Assembly: GCF_009856295.1 (NCBI RefSeq)
Contig: NZ_WMEU01000009.1
Span: 1-64,000, forward strand
From: Pontibacillus yanchengensis
GTDB lineage: Bacteria > Bacillota > Bacilli > Bacillales > BH030062
Direction of reading: 5' to 3'
Length of the DNA: 64,000 nucleotides
The notes under the pieces are model-generated. The model did not search any database, had not been told where the DNA came from, and saw only the letters and a list, made by a program, of their open reading frames with translations. The translations under genes and the position numbers were made by a program. Each line of letters begins with the position of its first letter. The first letter of the stretch is position 1. Of the stretch, positions 8,219-17,055 are shown piece after piece.

Positions 8219-9634
8219 ATGAGTAGACTTCCAAAGAAATGGCTTGTTGTGGTTTCTGTACTATTTGGAACCTTTACGGTCATTTTAAATAATAGTATGC
8301 TGAATCCAACGTTACCTCGTTTCATTAAGATCTTTAATTCTGACGCAGTAAGTGTTGGATGGATGCTAACCATTTTTATGGTAGCGATGGGGATGACCAT
8401 GCCGCTTACTGGTTTTCTAGGAGACCGCTTTGGTAAGAAGAAAGTATATATTAGTGGACTTATTATATTTATGGTTGGTTCCATTTCAGGATCCTTATCA
8501 CCTAGTCTTGGCCTGGTCATCTTATCAAGAGCCATACAAGGGATAGCAGGTGGGTTGATGATGCCAATTGCCATGGCGCTTATCTTTAATGCCTTTCCGA
8601 AAAATGAACGGGGACTAGCTGTAGGCATTTACGGCGTCGCAGCAATGGTTGCCCCGGCTATTGGACCTACGGTAGGCGGCGTGATTATTCAATACTTTGC
8701 ATGGCCGTTTCTATTCTTATTTAATATTCCATTCGGCATTATTGGGATTATCTTATCCACGAAATTTTTAAAAGAAACAGAGACGAACCCGGAACTAAAA
8801 TTTGATTATATCGGATTTGTTCTTGTTACGGCTGGAGTTGGGAGTGTGCTATACGCTCTTGGAAGAGGAAAAACACTAGAGGCACTAACGCAGTGGAGTA
8901 ACATTGCTCTAATTGTAGGTGGTATAGTAGCTATTATTGCCTTTGTTCGATTTGAAGATAAACAGCAACAACCGTTACTAAATCTTTCGGTGTTTAAGGT
9001 GCCTACCTATGCCATTTCCACGATTGTAACTGGTTCTGCATCCATTGGTTTGTTCTCAGGAATCTTTTTACTTCCGTTGTTGATACAAGAAGTATATGGA
9101 TTGAGTGAAGTCCTAACTGGCTTATTATTCTTACCAGCAGCTGCTGCGAGTGGTATTTTTATGTCTGTTGGTGGTCGCATATTAGATAAAAAAGGGCCAA
9201 AATGGGTCATTCCGATTGGCTTACTTATACTAGCCAGTGCTACGACTGGATTAGGCTTCATTGGTTTATCCACTCCTTATTGGGTTATCTTAGCTCTCAA
9301 TGCAGTCCGAGGCATGGGATTAGGATTCAGTAACATGCCAGCTACGACAGCAGGGATGAACGCTATCCCAGAACATCTAGTTGCACAAGGGTCGGCCATG
9401 AACAACGTGCTACGACAAATAGCGTCATCATTAGGCATTGTTTTCTTCTCTGTTTACTATGAAACAAGAAGAGTGCAAATTGCCGCCGGTCAGCCAAATA
9501 TGACAGAAGCTACGTTGCAAACGTTGAATGAGGCCTTTTTGGTTTCAACTGCGTTGGTATTAATCGCATTACCATTTTCCTTCTTTATGAAGGGGGTACA
9601 AGATGATGAAGAGGACGCAAAAGAAGCGCAATGA
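8219..9634 (+). CDS. MFS drug exporter, DHA2 (EmrB/QacA-like) family
   Basis: A 471-residue multipass membrane protein of the major facilitator superfamily, likely a proton-driven multidrug exporter. Visible motifs: GFLGDRFGKKKVYISGL (loop 2-3 motif A) near residues 61-77, SRAIQGIAGGLMMPIAMAL (motif B region) and GVAAMVAPAIGPTVGGVI (antiporter motif C). About 12-14 hydrophobic helices can be counted; the length fits the 14-helix DHA2 group at its short end. GAGGAAGGGGG precedes ATG 8219. It stands where B. subtilis has tatAy-tatCy, so it looks like a replacement in this locus. Substrate unknown. Confidence 0.88.
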   Translation: MSRLPKKWLVVVSVLFGTFTVILNNSMLNPTLPRFIKIFNSDAVSVGWMLTIFMVAMGMTMPLTGFLGDRFGKKKVYISGLIIFMVGSISGSLSPSLGLVILSRAIQGIAGGLMMPIAMALIFNAFPKNERGLAVGIYGVAAMVAPAIGPTVGGVIIQYFAWPFLFLFNIPFGIIGIILSTKFLKETETNPELKFDYIGFVLVTAGVGSVLYALGRGKTLEALTQWSNIALIVGGIVAIIAFVRFEDKQQQPLLNLSVFKVPTYAISTIVTGSASIGLFSGIFLLPLLIQEVYGLSEVLTGLLFLPAAAASGIFMSVGGRILDKKGPKWVIPIGLLILASATTGLGFIGLSTPYWVILALNAVRGMGLGFSNMPATTAGMNAIPEHLVAQGSAMNNVLRQIASSLGIVFFSVYYETRRVQIAAGQPNMTEATLQTLNEAFLVSTALVLIALPFSFFMKGVQDDEEDAKEAQ

Positions 9635-9657
9635 CGACTAGTCGTCATTGCGCTTCT
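9622..9657 (+). terminator. Perfect palindrome overlapping the MFS stop codon
   Basis: A perfect 36-base palindrome (AGAAGCGCAATGACGACT and its complement) overlaps the TGA of the exporter gene. It has no loop to speak of and no clear T run, but lies between two convergent genes and probably ends both transcripts. Confidence 0.55.
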
Positions 9658-9696
9658 TGCATGGTGACATGGTTTTCTTTATTTCTATTTCAACCC

Positions 9697-10227
9697 TCAG
9701 GCTCTCCATTCTTTCCGTAATAGCCCAAATAAAAGCATGTCCCACATTTCACCGTCTCGTCTAATGAATTCGCGATAGACCCCTTCTTTTTGAAAGCCAA
9801 GCTTTTCATAAAGGCGTATGGCTCTTGGGTTGTTTTCAAAAACCGTCAATTGAATACGGTGTAAGTTACACTCTTGAAAAGAAAAGTCTACCAGCAGTTC
9901 CATCGCTTCAGTTCCGTATCCGTTATTTTGATAGGATTCTTCACCAATCGCGATCGACACCCATCCATTTCCTTGATTCCAGAGGATGCCTTCCAATTCT
10001 ATAAAACCGATAAGTGTTTCCGATTCAATGGTACGAATGGCAAATAGAAAGCCATTGCCTGAGGTCGCATCCTCATACCATTTTTCAATCTCTTGTTTGG
10101 TTTTGGGTTGGGCAATCGTTGCATCTAATTGTCGTAAGAACGTAAGGTTTCGATGCCACTCCATTATTTTGTCTAGGTCTTCTTTATGTAGGGCTGTTAA
10201 CTGTACTTGCTTTCCTCGTAGTAGCAT
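9697..10227 (-). CDS. GNAT family N-acetyltransferase (RimJ/RimL-like)
   Basis: A 176-residue GNAT protein. It has LTALHKEDLDKIMEWH at the start, the strand IGFIELEGI, GEESYQNNGYGTEAMELLVDFSF as the acetyl-CoA binding loop and helix, and NPRAIRLYEKLGFQKEGVYRE near residues 132-152. This is the RimJ/RimL or spermidine-acetyltransferase type; the substrate cannot be told. ATG is preceded by GGAGT at suitable spacing. It lies between the MFS exporter and ydiK and is not part of the B. subtilis gene order. Confidence 0.87.
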   Translation of the reverse strand: MLLRGKQVQLTALHKEDLDKIMEWHRNLTFLRQLDATIAQPKTKQEIEKWYEDATSGNGFLFAIRTIESETLIGFIELEGILWNQGNGWVSIAIGEESYQNNGYGTEAMELLVDFSFQECNLHRIQLTVFENNPRAIRLYEKLGFQKEGVYREFIRRDGEMWDMLLFGLLRKEWRA

Positions 10228-10253
10228 CGTATAACTCCATTCGTATAGGATTG

Positions 10254-10295
10254 AAAAAAGACAGACTCCTTATGTCGAAGAGAGTCTGTCTTTTC
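10254..10295 (-). terminator. Terminator of the ydiL-ydiK unit
   Basis: AAAAGACAGACTC and GAGTCTGTCTTTT form a 13-bp stem with T runs on both strands. It ends ydiK on the minus strand and insulates the acetyltransferase promoter. Confidence 0.8.
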
Positions 10296-10311
10296 TGTAG
10301 AAGTATTATTC

Positions 10312-10527
10312 TCATTTCTTTGAGTTTTTCATCTTAAAGTGCAATGTTACTAGACGGATGCATACGGCAAAATCAAATGTAGCAACGATGACTAGAATAA
10401 TCGTGATGAAATTCCAAATTGTGCCGTCTACACTTTGAATCGCAATATAGGTGAAGATACCCCCCATAATGAAATAGAGGAAGGCCATCAAAAGAGGTGA
10501 CGTTCGCATAAAGGATTTAGCCTCCAA
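10312..10527 (-). CDS. ydiK: Small two-helix membrane protein, YdiK family (DUF4305)
   Basis: A 71-residue protein with two hydrophobic segments (LLMAFLYFIMGGIFTYIAI and FITIILVIVATFDFAVCI) and a short basic tail. Sequence and position next to ydiL and groESL match B. subtilis YdiK. Function unknown. Its start overlaps the 3' end of ydiL by about 10 bases, so it is translated from the ydiL transcript. Confidence 0.8.
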   Translation of the reverse strand: MEAKSFMRTSPLLMAFLYFIMGGIFTYIAIQSVDGTIWNFITIILVIVATFDFAVCIRLVTLHFKMKNSKK

Positions 10528-11251
10528 TAATTGTTTGAGCTTGTTCTAATTGTTTTTCCCATTGCTCAATTTGCTCTGGATCAATGGTGAATTGAATCAG
10601 TACTACAATTAAGTTCATTGCCATATGAGCAATGATCGGTACGATGATTCTCTTAGTTTGTACATATAAAAAGGCAAATACTAAGCCCATTGCAGTATAT
10701 TTTATGGTGTGCATCAGATCCATGTGCACGACAGCAAAAATTAACGAAGAAATTAGTGCTGCGATAATAAAGTTTGTTTTCTTGTAAATGGAGCCAAATA
10801 GAACCTTCCTGAAGAGCAGTTCCTCAAGAATAGGTGCTAAGACTGTGATGATCAGAATGAAGATTGGCATGCTTTTGGCGAAATTCATTAATTGTTGCGT
10901 GTTTTCTGATGCCTGAGGGATGCCAAGTCCCATTTCAATGAGTCCAGCTATAATTTGTGCCACATAGGCTAAAATGATACCTAATAAACTCCAGCCTAAT
11001 AGTTTACTTATTGGTAAATTTTTTCTTGTGAGGGAGGTTTCTTTCATATCAGGTCGAAGTAGTAATAGGATAATAATTAGGGCTGCTGGAAAACTGATTA
11101 AATTCCATGTCACGATAAGTTGACTTTCCTGATTGCCTGTAAGATTCTGAAGGTCGAATCCCCAGATTGCTCCAAGGAGCGGAACTCCTACAAAACCAGA
11201 AACTTGCATAAGTATATAGGTTAACATGACATACCAATATCGTCTTGGCAA
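10517..11251 (-). CDS. ydiL: CPBP family intramembrane metalloprotease (YdiL)
   Basis: A 244-residue polytopic membrane protein of the CAAX/CPBP (Abi) protease family. The hallmark EELLFRKVLFG (EExxxR) is near residue 142-152, followed by the His motif AVVHMDLMH and the third motif AHMAMNLI. About seven hydrophobic segments. The start is read as TTG 11251, with AAGGAGT about 10 bases upstream; no in-frame ATG gives the conserved N-terminal helix. Paired with ydiK and divergent from groESL as in B. subtilis. Physiological substrate unknown. Confidence 0.85.
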   Translation of the reverse strand: MPRRYWYVMLTYILMQVSGFVGVPLLGAIWGFDLQNLTGNQESQLIVTWNLISFPAALIIILLLLRPDMKETSLTRKNLPISKLLGWSLLGIILAYVAQIIAGLIEMGLGIPQASENTQQLMNFAKSMPIFILIITVLAPILEELLFRKVLFGSIYKKTNFIIAALISSLIFAVVHMDLMHTIKYTAMGLVFAFLYVQTKRIIVPIIAHMAMNLIVVLIQFTIDPEQIEQWEKQLEQAQTIIGG

Positions 11252-11392
11252 AATACAACGACTCCTTTACACACACATTTCTTTCATTCTACGTATTGTA
11301 ACACAAATATAGACGAACCATTAAACATTAGCACTCCAATTCTAGTTAAAAAATAAAGAGGAAATTTTTATGGAAAAAATACATCATTCTAC

Positions 11393-11421
11393 TTGCAAAT
11401 TTCTGAACAATTCATTATGAT
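11393..11421 (+). promoter_or_regulatory. Sigma-A promoter of groESL
   Basis: TTGCAA (11393-11398), a 17-base spacer and TATGAT (11416-11421) make a near-consensus sigma-A promoter. The CIRCE operator starts 10 bases after the -10, so HrcA bound there would block it. Confidence 0.85.
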
Positions 11422-11431
11422 AATAAATGTG

Positions 11432-11458
11432 TTAGCACTCACGTATTGAGAGTGCTAA
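11432..11458 (+). promoter_or_regulatory. CIRCE operator (HrcA binding site)
   Basis: TTAGCACTC at 11432-11440 and GAGTGCTAA at 11450-11458 separated by nine bases: a perfect match to the CIRCE consensus. It places groESL under HrcA heat-shock repression. Confidence 0.97.
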
Positions 11459-11512
11459 TAAATCAGATAACATGAGAAATCATATTGAAGACTAATGAGG
11501 AGGGTGTCTGAT

Positions 11513-11797
11513 TTGTTAAAGCCATTAGGTGATCGTGTTGTAATTGAGGTTATTGAACAAGAAGAGACTACGGCAAGCGGGATTGTGCTTCCGGACTCTG
11601 CAAAAGAAAAGCCTCAAGAAGGTAAAGTTGTTGCTGTAGGTTCAGGCCGTGTAACTGATAACGGAGAAAAGGTTGCACTAGAGGTTTCTGAAAACGACCA
11701 CATCATCTTTTCGAAATTTGCCGGCACAGATGTGAAATACGAAGGCAAAGAATACTTAATTCTGCGTGAAAACGATATTTTAGCAGTACTTGGTTAA
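11513..11797 (+). CDS. groES: Co-chaperonin GroES
   Basis: The 10-kDa lid of the GroEL chamber. The 94-residue product begins M-LKPLGDRVVIEVIEQEE, has the mobile loop TTASGIVLPDSAKEKPQ and ends YLILRENDILAVLG. I start it at TTG 11513, which gives the canonical N-terminus; the in-frame ATG at 11495 would add MRRVSD and consists of the Shine-Dalgarno sequence itself (ATGAGGAGGGTG). First gene of the CIRCE-controlled operon, 118 bases before groEL. Confidence 0.96.
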   Translation: MLKPLGDRVVIEVIEQEETTASGIVLPDSAKEKPQEGKVVAVGSGRVTDNGEKVALEVSENDHIIFSKFAGTDVKYEGKEYLILRENDILAVLG

Positions 11798-11915
11798 TAA
11801 ACAATGAGGCTGAAGCTATGTAGGGAGGAAAATGGGATAAGCCCAATCTCTATATAGCACAGTGAAATCGATAAATGAATACGAAATACCTTACATTACA
11901 AGGAGGTTATTTTTC

Positions 11916-13553
11916 ATGGCTAAAGATATTAAATTTAGTGAAGAAGCACGCCGATCCATGCTACGTGGTGTGGACCGTCTAGCAGACGCTGTTAAAGTAA
12001 CATTAGGACCAAAAGGACGTAACGTTGTTCTTGAGAAAAAATACGGTTCTCCCCTTATCACAAACGACGGTGTAACCATTGCGAAAGAAATTGAATTAGA
12101 AGACCACTTCGAAAATATGGGCGCTCAGCTTGTATCGGAAGTTGCTTCTAAGACAAACGAAATCGCTGGTGACGGTACTACAACTGCAACGGTACTAGCA
12201 CAAGCAATGATTACAGAAGGTCTTAAAAACGTAGCATCTGGTGCAAATCCAGTAGGGGTACGTCGTGGTATTGAAAAAGCGACAGAAGTTGCGATTGAAG
12301 AGCTTAAGAAAATCTCTAAGCCTATCGAAGGCAAAGAGTCCATTTCTCAAGTAGCATCCATCTCTTCTTCTGATGAAGAAGTCGGTCAGCTAATCGCTGA
12401 AGCAATGGAGCGTGTAGGTAACGACGGCGTTATCACAATCGAAGAGTCTAAAGGCTTCAACACAGAAATGGAAGTTGTAGAAGGTATGCAGTTCGACCGC
12501 GGATATGCATCTCCTTACATGGTTTCTGACCAAGACAAGATGGAAGCGGTTCTTGAGAACCCATACATTCTAATTACAGATAAGAAGATCACAAACATTC
12601 AAGAAGTACTTCCAGTTCTTGAGCAAGTGGTACAGCAAAGCCGTCCACTTCTAATGATCTCTGAAGACGTTGAAGGCGAAGCACTTGCAACACTAGTTGT
12701 GAACAAACTTCGTGGTACATTCAACGCTGTATCTGTTAAAGCACCAGGATTCGGCGATCGTCGTAAAGCAATGCTAGAAGATATCGCAACAATCACTGGC
12801 GGTCAAGTTATCACAGAAGATCTTGGCCTAGAGCTTAAGAACACTAGAATGGACCAACTAGGTCGTGCGAATAAAGTTGTTGTTACAAAAGACGACACAA
12901 CAATCGTTGAAGGTGCAGGCACTGCTGAAACAATCGGCAACCGTGTAAACCAACTACGTTCTCAACTAGAAGAAACAACTTCTGAATTTGATAAAGAAAA
13001 ACTACAAGAGCGTCTTGCGAAGCTAGCAGGTGGCGTAGCAGTAATCAAAGTTGGTGCAGCTACAGAAACCGAGCTTAAAGAACGTAAACTACGTATCGAA
13101 GACGCACTAAACTCTACTCGTGCAGCAGTAGAAGAAGGTATCGTAGCTGGTGGTGGTACAGCACTAGTGAACATCTACAACCACGTAGCTTCTCTAGATT
13201 TATCTGACGACGAAGCAACTGGCGCGAAAATCCTTCTACGTGCCCTAGAAGAGCCAGTACGTCAAATCGCTCATAACGCTGGTATGGAAGGATCCGTTAT
13301 CATCGAGCGCCTTAAAGGCGAACAAGTTGGCATCGGATTCAACGCAGCAACTGGCGAATGGGTAAACATGATCGAAGCAGGTATCGTAGACCCAACAAAA
13401 GTGACACGTTCCGCACTTCAAAACGCATCATCCGTTGCGGCTATGTTCCTTACTACTGAAGCAGTAGTAGCTGACAAGCCAGGCGAAGACGACAACGCTG
13501 GCGGCGGCATGCCAGACATGGGTGGCATGGGCGGAATGGGCGGCATGATGTAA
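11916..13553 (+). CDS. groEL: Chaperonin GroEL
   Basis: The 60-kDa chaperonin subunit, 545 residues from the MAKDIKFSEEARRSM start at ATG 11916, preceded by AAGGAGGT. ATP-site motifs VTLGPKGRNV and NDGVTIAKEIELED and GDGTTTATVLAQA are intact, and the C-terminus is the usual flexible GGM tail (MPDMGGMGGMGGMM). An upstream in-frame ATG at 11862 is not used. Codon use is strongly biased to C-ending codons relative to neighbours, as for a highly expressed gene. The last 15 bases recur four times downstream and appear to be an integration site. Confidence 0.97.
   Translation: MAKDIKFSEEARRSMLRGVDRLADAVKVTLGPKGRNVVLEKKYGSPLITNDGVTIAKEIELEDHFENMGAQLVSEVASKTNEIAGDGTTTATVLAQAMITEGLKNVASGANPVGVRRGIEKATEVAIEELKKISKPIEGKESISQVASISSSDEEVGQLIAEAMERVGNDGVITIEESKGFNTEMEVVEGMQFDRGYASPYMVSDQDKMEAVLENPYILITDKKITNIQEVLPVLEQVVQQSRPLLMISEDVEGEALATLVVNKLRGTFNAVSVKAPGFGDRRKAMLEDIATITGGQVITEDLGLELKNTRMDQLGRANKVVVTKDDTTIVEGAGTAETIGNRVNQLRSQLEETTSEFDKEKLQERLAKLAGGVAVIKVGAATETELKERKLRIEDALNSTRAAVEEGIVAGGGTALVNIYNHVASLDLSDDEATGAKILLRALEEPVRQIAHNAGMEGSVIIERLKGEQVGIGFNAATGEWVNMIEAGIVDPTKVTRSALQNASSVAAMFLTTEAVVADKPGEDDNAGGGMPDMGGMGGMGGMM
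13539..13553 (+). other. Attachment-site core, copy 1 (groEL 3' end)
   Basis: GGCGGCATGATGTAA, the last four codons and stop of groEL. The same 15 bases (with TAA or TGA) recur at 15384, 21205, 25024 and 25796. The following bases, CAGTCGCTCAAACCCTT, are partly repeated after copy 2. This copy is the intact gene end, the left junction of the array. Confidence 0.8.
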
Positions 13554-13616
13554 CAGTCGCTCAAACCCTTGATAGATAAAAGTTTTGAATTTGCTAACCT
13601 ATCATTGATGTTAATA

Positions 13617-13790
13617 TTATAGGCTACTCATTAGTTCATCGAGCTTTTGAGTAGCCTCTATTTGTATTTCTTCAGTTAAATGGCGATACACATTTCCGGT
13701 AACTTTATCATCTGAATGACCAAGACGCTTCATAATGGATTCCAGTACTACTAGCCAGTAAATCGCAATGAATGAGGGGTTAACATACAG
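13617..13790 (-). pseudogene. Tyrosine recombinase (integrase), C-terminal remnant
   Basis: Minus-strand sequence encodes the box-II segment TPHSLRFT (about 13761-13785), then after a frame disruption LESIMKRLGHSDDKVTGNVY and RHLTEEIQIEATQKLDELMSSL, with the nucleophilic Tyr in NVYRHL, and stops at 13617. This is the C-terminus of a phage-type integrase related to XerC-like proteins. The catalytic domain upstream is lost. Its position 64 bases from the groEL attachment site suggests it is what remains of the recombinase that used this site. Confidence 0.82.
13621..13662 (+). terminator. Terminator downstream of groEL (attachment copy 1)
   Basis: AGGCTACTCA and TGAGTAGCCT form a stem with a T-rich tail, also covering the last codons of the integrase remnant on the other strand. 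It belongs to a family of related hairpins found at a similar distance (45-115 bases) after each attachment copy. Confidence 0.6.
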
Positions 13791-14078
13791 CTTTGGTTGA
13801 AGGCATGTAGTGTACCACACCCTATGCTTTAAGTCATAATATTAGATACTTGGACTGATAAATCAAGAAATAATAGTATATGGATATTAAGTTTATTGCT
13901 CATATACCGAATTGCATTTACCTCGATTCTCTTTGATATAGATATTAACCTCCAAAAAAAGAATTTGTGTTGAATATATAATAAAAAACTAAGAAAATAA
14001 TAGAGTGAAGAAAGAGAGATGAGGGTACAGTCCATGAAGGTTGGATGCGTGTTTTTATAAGAAAGGTGTTTTTTGGGA

Positions 14079-14894
14079 ATGCTTGAATATAAATTATTTG
14101 GAAATGACAAAGCACGGGATTACATAATACTTCTGCACGGGATAGGTGGAAGTTCAAATATATTCTATAAACAAATTAAAGCGTTAAGAGATTCATATAA
14201 TATCGTGGCTATTCATCTTCCTGGTCATAAAAATTCGCCAAGTATAGTTAGTTATAATAAACCTTTTTCGTTTGAAGTTGCTGCCAAGGAAGTCGTTCGT
14301 ATATTGGATGAACTTCACATCAAAAAAGCCCATTTTATAGGAATTTCCTTAGGTTCTGTTATTATACATAGTATTTTATCGAAATCGCCAGAAAGAGTGA
14401 AAACAGCCGTATTGGGAGGAGTGATTACGAAACTGACTCTTGGTTCGAAAATCCTTCTAACCCTTGGAAGAATGATGAAAAATGTGACGCCTCATATATG
14501 GTTATATTCGTTATTTGCACATATACTGATGCCGAAACATAACCACAAAGTATCTAGGAACGCATTTATAAGAGAAGCAAAAAGCATGAAAAGGGAAGAG
14601 TTTTTAGGTTGGTACAACTTAATCCAGTTTATTAGTTCGACAATGAGTGAGGCAAAGGAGAATGCGTCAAGCGTACCGAAGCTCTACATTACTGGAGAAG
14701 AGGACCATATGTTTAAAAAAGGATTAAAAAGCGATATAAAGCATCTTGCAAATGCAGAATTAGTGATATTGGAACGTTGTGGACATGTGGTCAACATAGA
14801 TAAGCCTGAAGAATTCAATGCTCACGTTATGGCATTCATTCAGGAGAATAGAGGGTTAGTAAACAATAACAAACTGTTGCCTACTTCTATGTAA
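14079..14894 (+). CDS. Alpha/beta hydrolase
   Basis: A 271-residue cytosolic alpha/beta-hydrolase. The oxyanion motif is LLHGIGGSSN near residue 19, the nucleophile elbow GISLGSV near residue 90, and the likely catalytic His is in ERCGHVVNIDKPEEF near the C-terminus, with the acid in GEEDHMF. Substrate unknown; esterase or C-C hydrolase are both possible. I chose ATG 14079, ten bases after AAAGGTG; TTG 14073 lies too close. It is the only intact gene of the first segment between attachment copies 1 and 2. Confidence 0.82.
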   Translation: MLEYKLFGNDKARDYIILLHGIGGSSNIFYKQIKALRDSYNIVAIHLPGHKNSPSIVSYNKPFSFEVAAKEVVRILDELHIKKAHFIGISLGSVIIHSILSKSPERVKTAVLGGVITKLTLGSKILLTLGRMMKNVTPHIWLYSLFAHILMPKHNHKVSRNAFIREAKSMKREEFLGWYNLIQFISSTMSEAKENASSVPKLYITGEEDHMFKKGLKSDIKHLANAELVILERCGHVVNIDKPEEFNAHVMAFIQENRGLVNNNKLLPTSM

Positions 14895-15383
14895 ACAAAA
14901 ATACAGGAGTAGTAATAAATCCTTTAAGACTAAGAGTGTTAATAATTTCCCTGTTCTGACTAACTTTATAAAGCTTTCCTTTTTGATCGCCTGAAAACGA
15001 CCATTGACCTTTGAGCACTCAAAAAAAGAAGTTAATGAATTTTTTTATAGTATAATGTTTAATAAATGTTTTTTTAGCAAATATACGATTTTTTGGCAGG
15101 AGAATGGAGTGCCTTGGGGGCGGGTTCCTCGTCACATCATTGTAAGGATCGAGTAGATCTGGATTCATGGTGGTTACATACCTTTTTTTGATCTATTACT
15201 AACTTGAACGTAAATATGAACGATTTAAAAATAATAAGTTAAAAATGCTAACATTTTGCTAACGCAATCCGGTGAAAAACTGTGATATCTTGTTAAAGAT
15301 GTTACAGTCATAACTTATCAAAACCTTTATATAACGCAATTTACGCACACATCGCGCAAGATATTACACACTCTCACCTTAGG
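14895..15383. other. Non-coding right end of segment 1
   Basis: About 490 bases without a credible gene. It is AT-rich and holds TGCTAAC at 15246 and TTGCTAAC at 15256-15263, an octamer also found near attachment copies 1 and 5. A GGGGGCGGGTTCCTCGTC block at 15116-15133 faintly resembles the later GGGACAGG repeats. I read the segment as the right end of a decayed integrated element. Confidence 0.4.
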
Positions 15384-15398
15384 GGCGGCATGATGTGA
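15384..15398 (+). other. Attachment-site core, copy 2
   Basis: GGCGGCATGATGTGA, differing from the groEL end only by TGA for TAA. It is followed by TAGTGCCCAAAACCCTTCAT, which resembles the bases after the groEL stop (CAGTCGCTCAAACCCTTGAT), so homology extends past the core. Confidence 0.78.
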
Positions 15399-15485
15399 TA
15401 GTGCCCAAAACCCTTCATAACAGGGTTTGAGAACAAATAAACTGGGTTTTGACTGGTTTTAAAAATCGTTTACTAAATCTACAGG

Positions 15486-15522
15486 CCTCTCAAAAGTTCA
15501 TTAACTTTTGAGAGGTTTTTCC
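15486..15522 (+). terminator. groEL-type terminator after attachment copy 2
   Basis: CCTCTCAAAAGTT-CATT-AACTTTTGAGAGG followed by five T. The same hairpin pattern follows copies 3 and 5 and recurs at 42621. Confidence 0.85.
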
Positions 15523-15683
15523 TTTAATATTACCAGTCTTCTTATTTATAGCTAACTTTTGAAGATGAGAAATAAATCAATTAGAATTACTGAATACTAT
15601 CACGGCATTTGGATTGTAAATAAAGTAGTCTTGAGTTGGCGGAGGTCAGGCACCGAAATGGAAAATTACTAATCTAATATAAT

Positions 15684-15724
15684 AAAAAAGGTCCCTGCTA
15701 AGCATTGATATACTATCAGGAACC
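15684..15724 (-). terminator. Terminator of the gapN-like gene
   Basis: On the minus strand GGTTCCTGATAG and CTTAGCAGGGACC pair imperfectly around a ~12-base loop and are followed by TTTTTTATT, ten bases after the dehydrogenase stop. Confidence 0.7.
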
Positions 15725-15735
15725 ATTGGTTAATA

Positions 15736-17055
15736 TTATAGATTCAAAATGAATAATTTGTCGCGTGTCATTGATTCAATACTGCGGCGTATTCCTTGAG
15801 ACCCGAGTCCGGAGTTTTTAGCTCCGATGAATGGGAAATGATCAGGCCCACGTTCCGTTTTTGCGTTCATTTGCACGGAACCTACGTCTAGTTTTGTGGC
15901 GATTTCCCTGGCCTTCTGAACATCTTTTGTAAAAATACTTGCTTGCAGACCGTATTCTGATTGGTTGGCAAGCGATACAAAGTCTTCTTCTTCGTTAATA
16001 CGAATGATCGGTAGGACTGGGCCAAAAGGTTCTTCCCATGCCACATCCATATCTGAATTTACATGATCTAATAATGTTGGATAAACTAAATTATCTTCAC
16101 GTCTATTGCCAGTAATGAGCTCTGCACCCTTGTTTAACGCATCATCTATCAAATGTTGCACAAATTCTGCGGCATCGTTATTGATCAAGGGAGTTACTGT
16201 CGCATTATCTTCAGGAGTTCCGACCGAGAGAGCTTCAACCTTCTGCTTAAGTTTCTCTGTTAGGTCATTAGCAATAGTGTCAGCTACTAGAACACGCTTA
16301 ATTGCCGTACAACGTTGGCCTGAATAAGAGTAAGCACCACTAACGATGTGTTCAGCTGCTAGATTAAGGTCAGCATCCTCCAGGACGATAGCTGGATCCT
16401 TACCGCCGAGTTCTAATACAACAGGAATCATTTTGGCCTTTTGGGATATGGCTTGTCCTGTTTCTGTACTCCCCGTAAAAGTAATCATATCAATGCTCGT
16501 GTGTGTAACGAGAAAATCACCAATCTCTGAACCTTTTCCGGACACAAATTGAATGATATCAGAAGGCAGATTTGTTTCGAGCAGTGCTTCGGTCATCAGT
16601 TGACCGCTCAACGCCCCTTGAGAAGCTGGTTTGAAAACAACGGCGTTTCCGGAGATGAGTGCGGGAGCAATTTTGGAAGCTGCTAAGTTAACCGGATAGT
16701 TGAATGGAGATATTGCGAGGACCACACCAAGTGGCTCTTGCTCCACCATAGCCATTTTGCTTAATGATCCACCTCTGGAAGAATCCCCTTTCAACATTTC
16801 ACCGTGGATGCGGCAACCTTCCTCAGCGGTATAACGGATTAGATCTGCTGTCCGTACCACTTCTTTGATAGCGGAAGCCAGGCTTTTACCTACTTCTTTA
16901 GAAATTACCTCTCCGATTTGATCTTGTTTTTCAACTAATCGATCTGCCCATTCGTGCAAAATATCTGCCCGCTTATATACCTCTGTTGCGGACCAACTCT
17001 CTTGGGCTTCACTTGCCTGATTTATTTTATCGTCTACTTCCTCTTGGGACATCAA
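15736..17055 (-). CDS. gapN: Aldehyde dehydrogenase, GapN-like (NADP-dependent)
   Basis: An aldehyde dehydrogenase superfamily protein most like non-phosphorylating glyceraldehyde-3-phosphate dehydrogenase. Motifs: SPFNYPVNLAASKIAPALI, FTGSTETGQAI, the catalytic Glu in VLELGGKDPA, the catalytic Cys in SGQRCTAIKR and EEPFGPVLPI. The 439 residues from the first clear start are about 35 short of the family. Homologous codons continue upstream in frame (KNEKKVYSVSGNEVLGSLP) to about 17126 but reach a TGA before any ATG or GTG, while AGGAGG and an ATG in another frame lie at about 17131-17143. Either an ATT start is used or the N-terminus is frameshifted. Confidence 0.72.
   Translation of the reverse strand: MMSQEEVDDKINQASEAQESWSATEVYKRADILHEWADRLVEKQDQIGEVISKEVGKSLASAIKEVVRTADLIRYTAEEGCRIHGEMLKGDSSRGGSLSKMAMVEQEPLGVVLAISPFNYPVNLAASKIAPALISGNAVVFKPASQGALSGQLMTEALLETNLPSDIIQFVSGKGSEIGDFLVTHTSIDMITFTGSTETGQAISQKAKMIPVVLELGGKDPAIVLEDADLNLAAEHIVSGAYSYSGQRCTAIKRVLVADTIANDLTEKLKQKVEALSVGTPEDNATVTPLINNDAAEFVQHLIDDALNKGAELITGNRREDNLVYPTLLDHVNSDMDVAWEEPFGPVLPIIRINEEEDFVSLANQSEYGLQASIFTKDVQKAREIATKLDVGSVQMNAKTERGPDHFPFIGAKNSGLGSQGIRRSIESMTRDKLFILNL

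Noticed and set aside
7100..9000. Rex operator (TTGTGAAN...TTCACAA) near rex or other redox genes
   Set aside because: No convincing match was found by eye, including upstream of cydA.
15641..15665. Fragment GGAGGTCAGGCACCGAAATG as another family-B copy
   Set aside because: It lacks the inverted arm and matches only a few bases.
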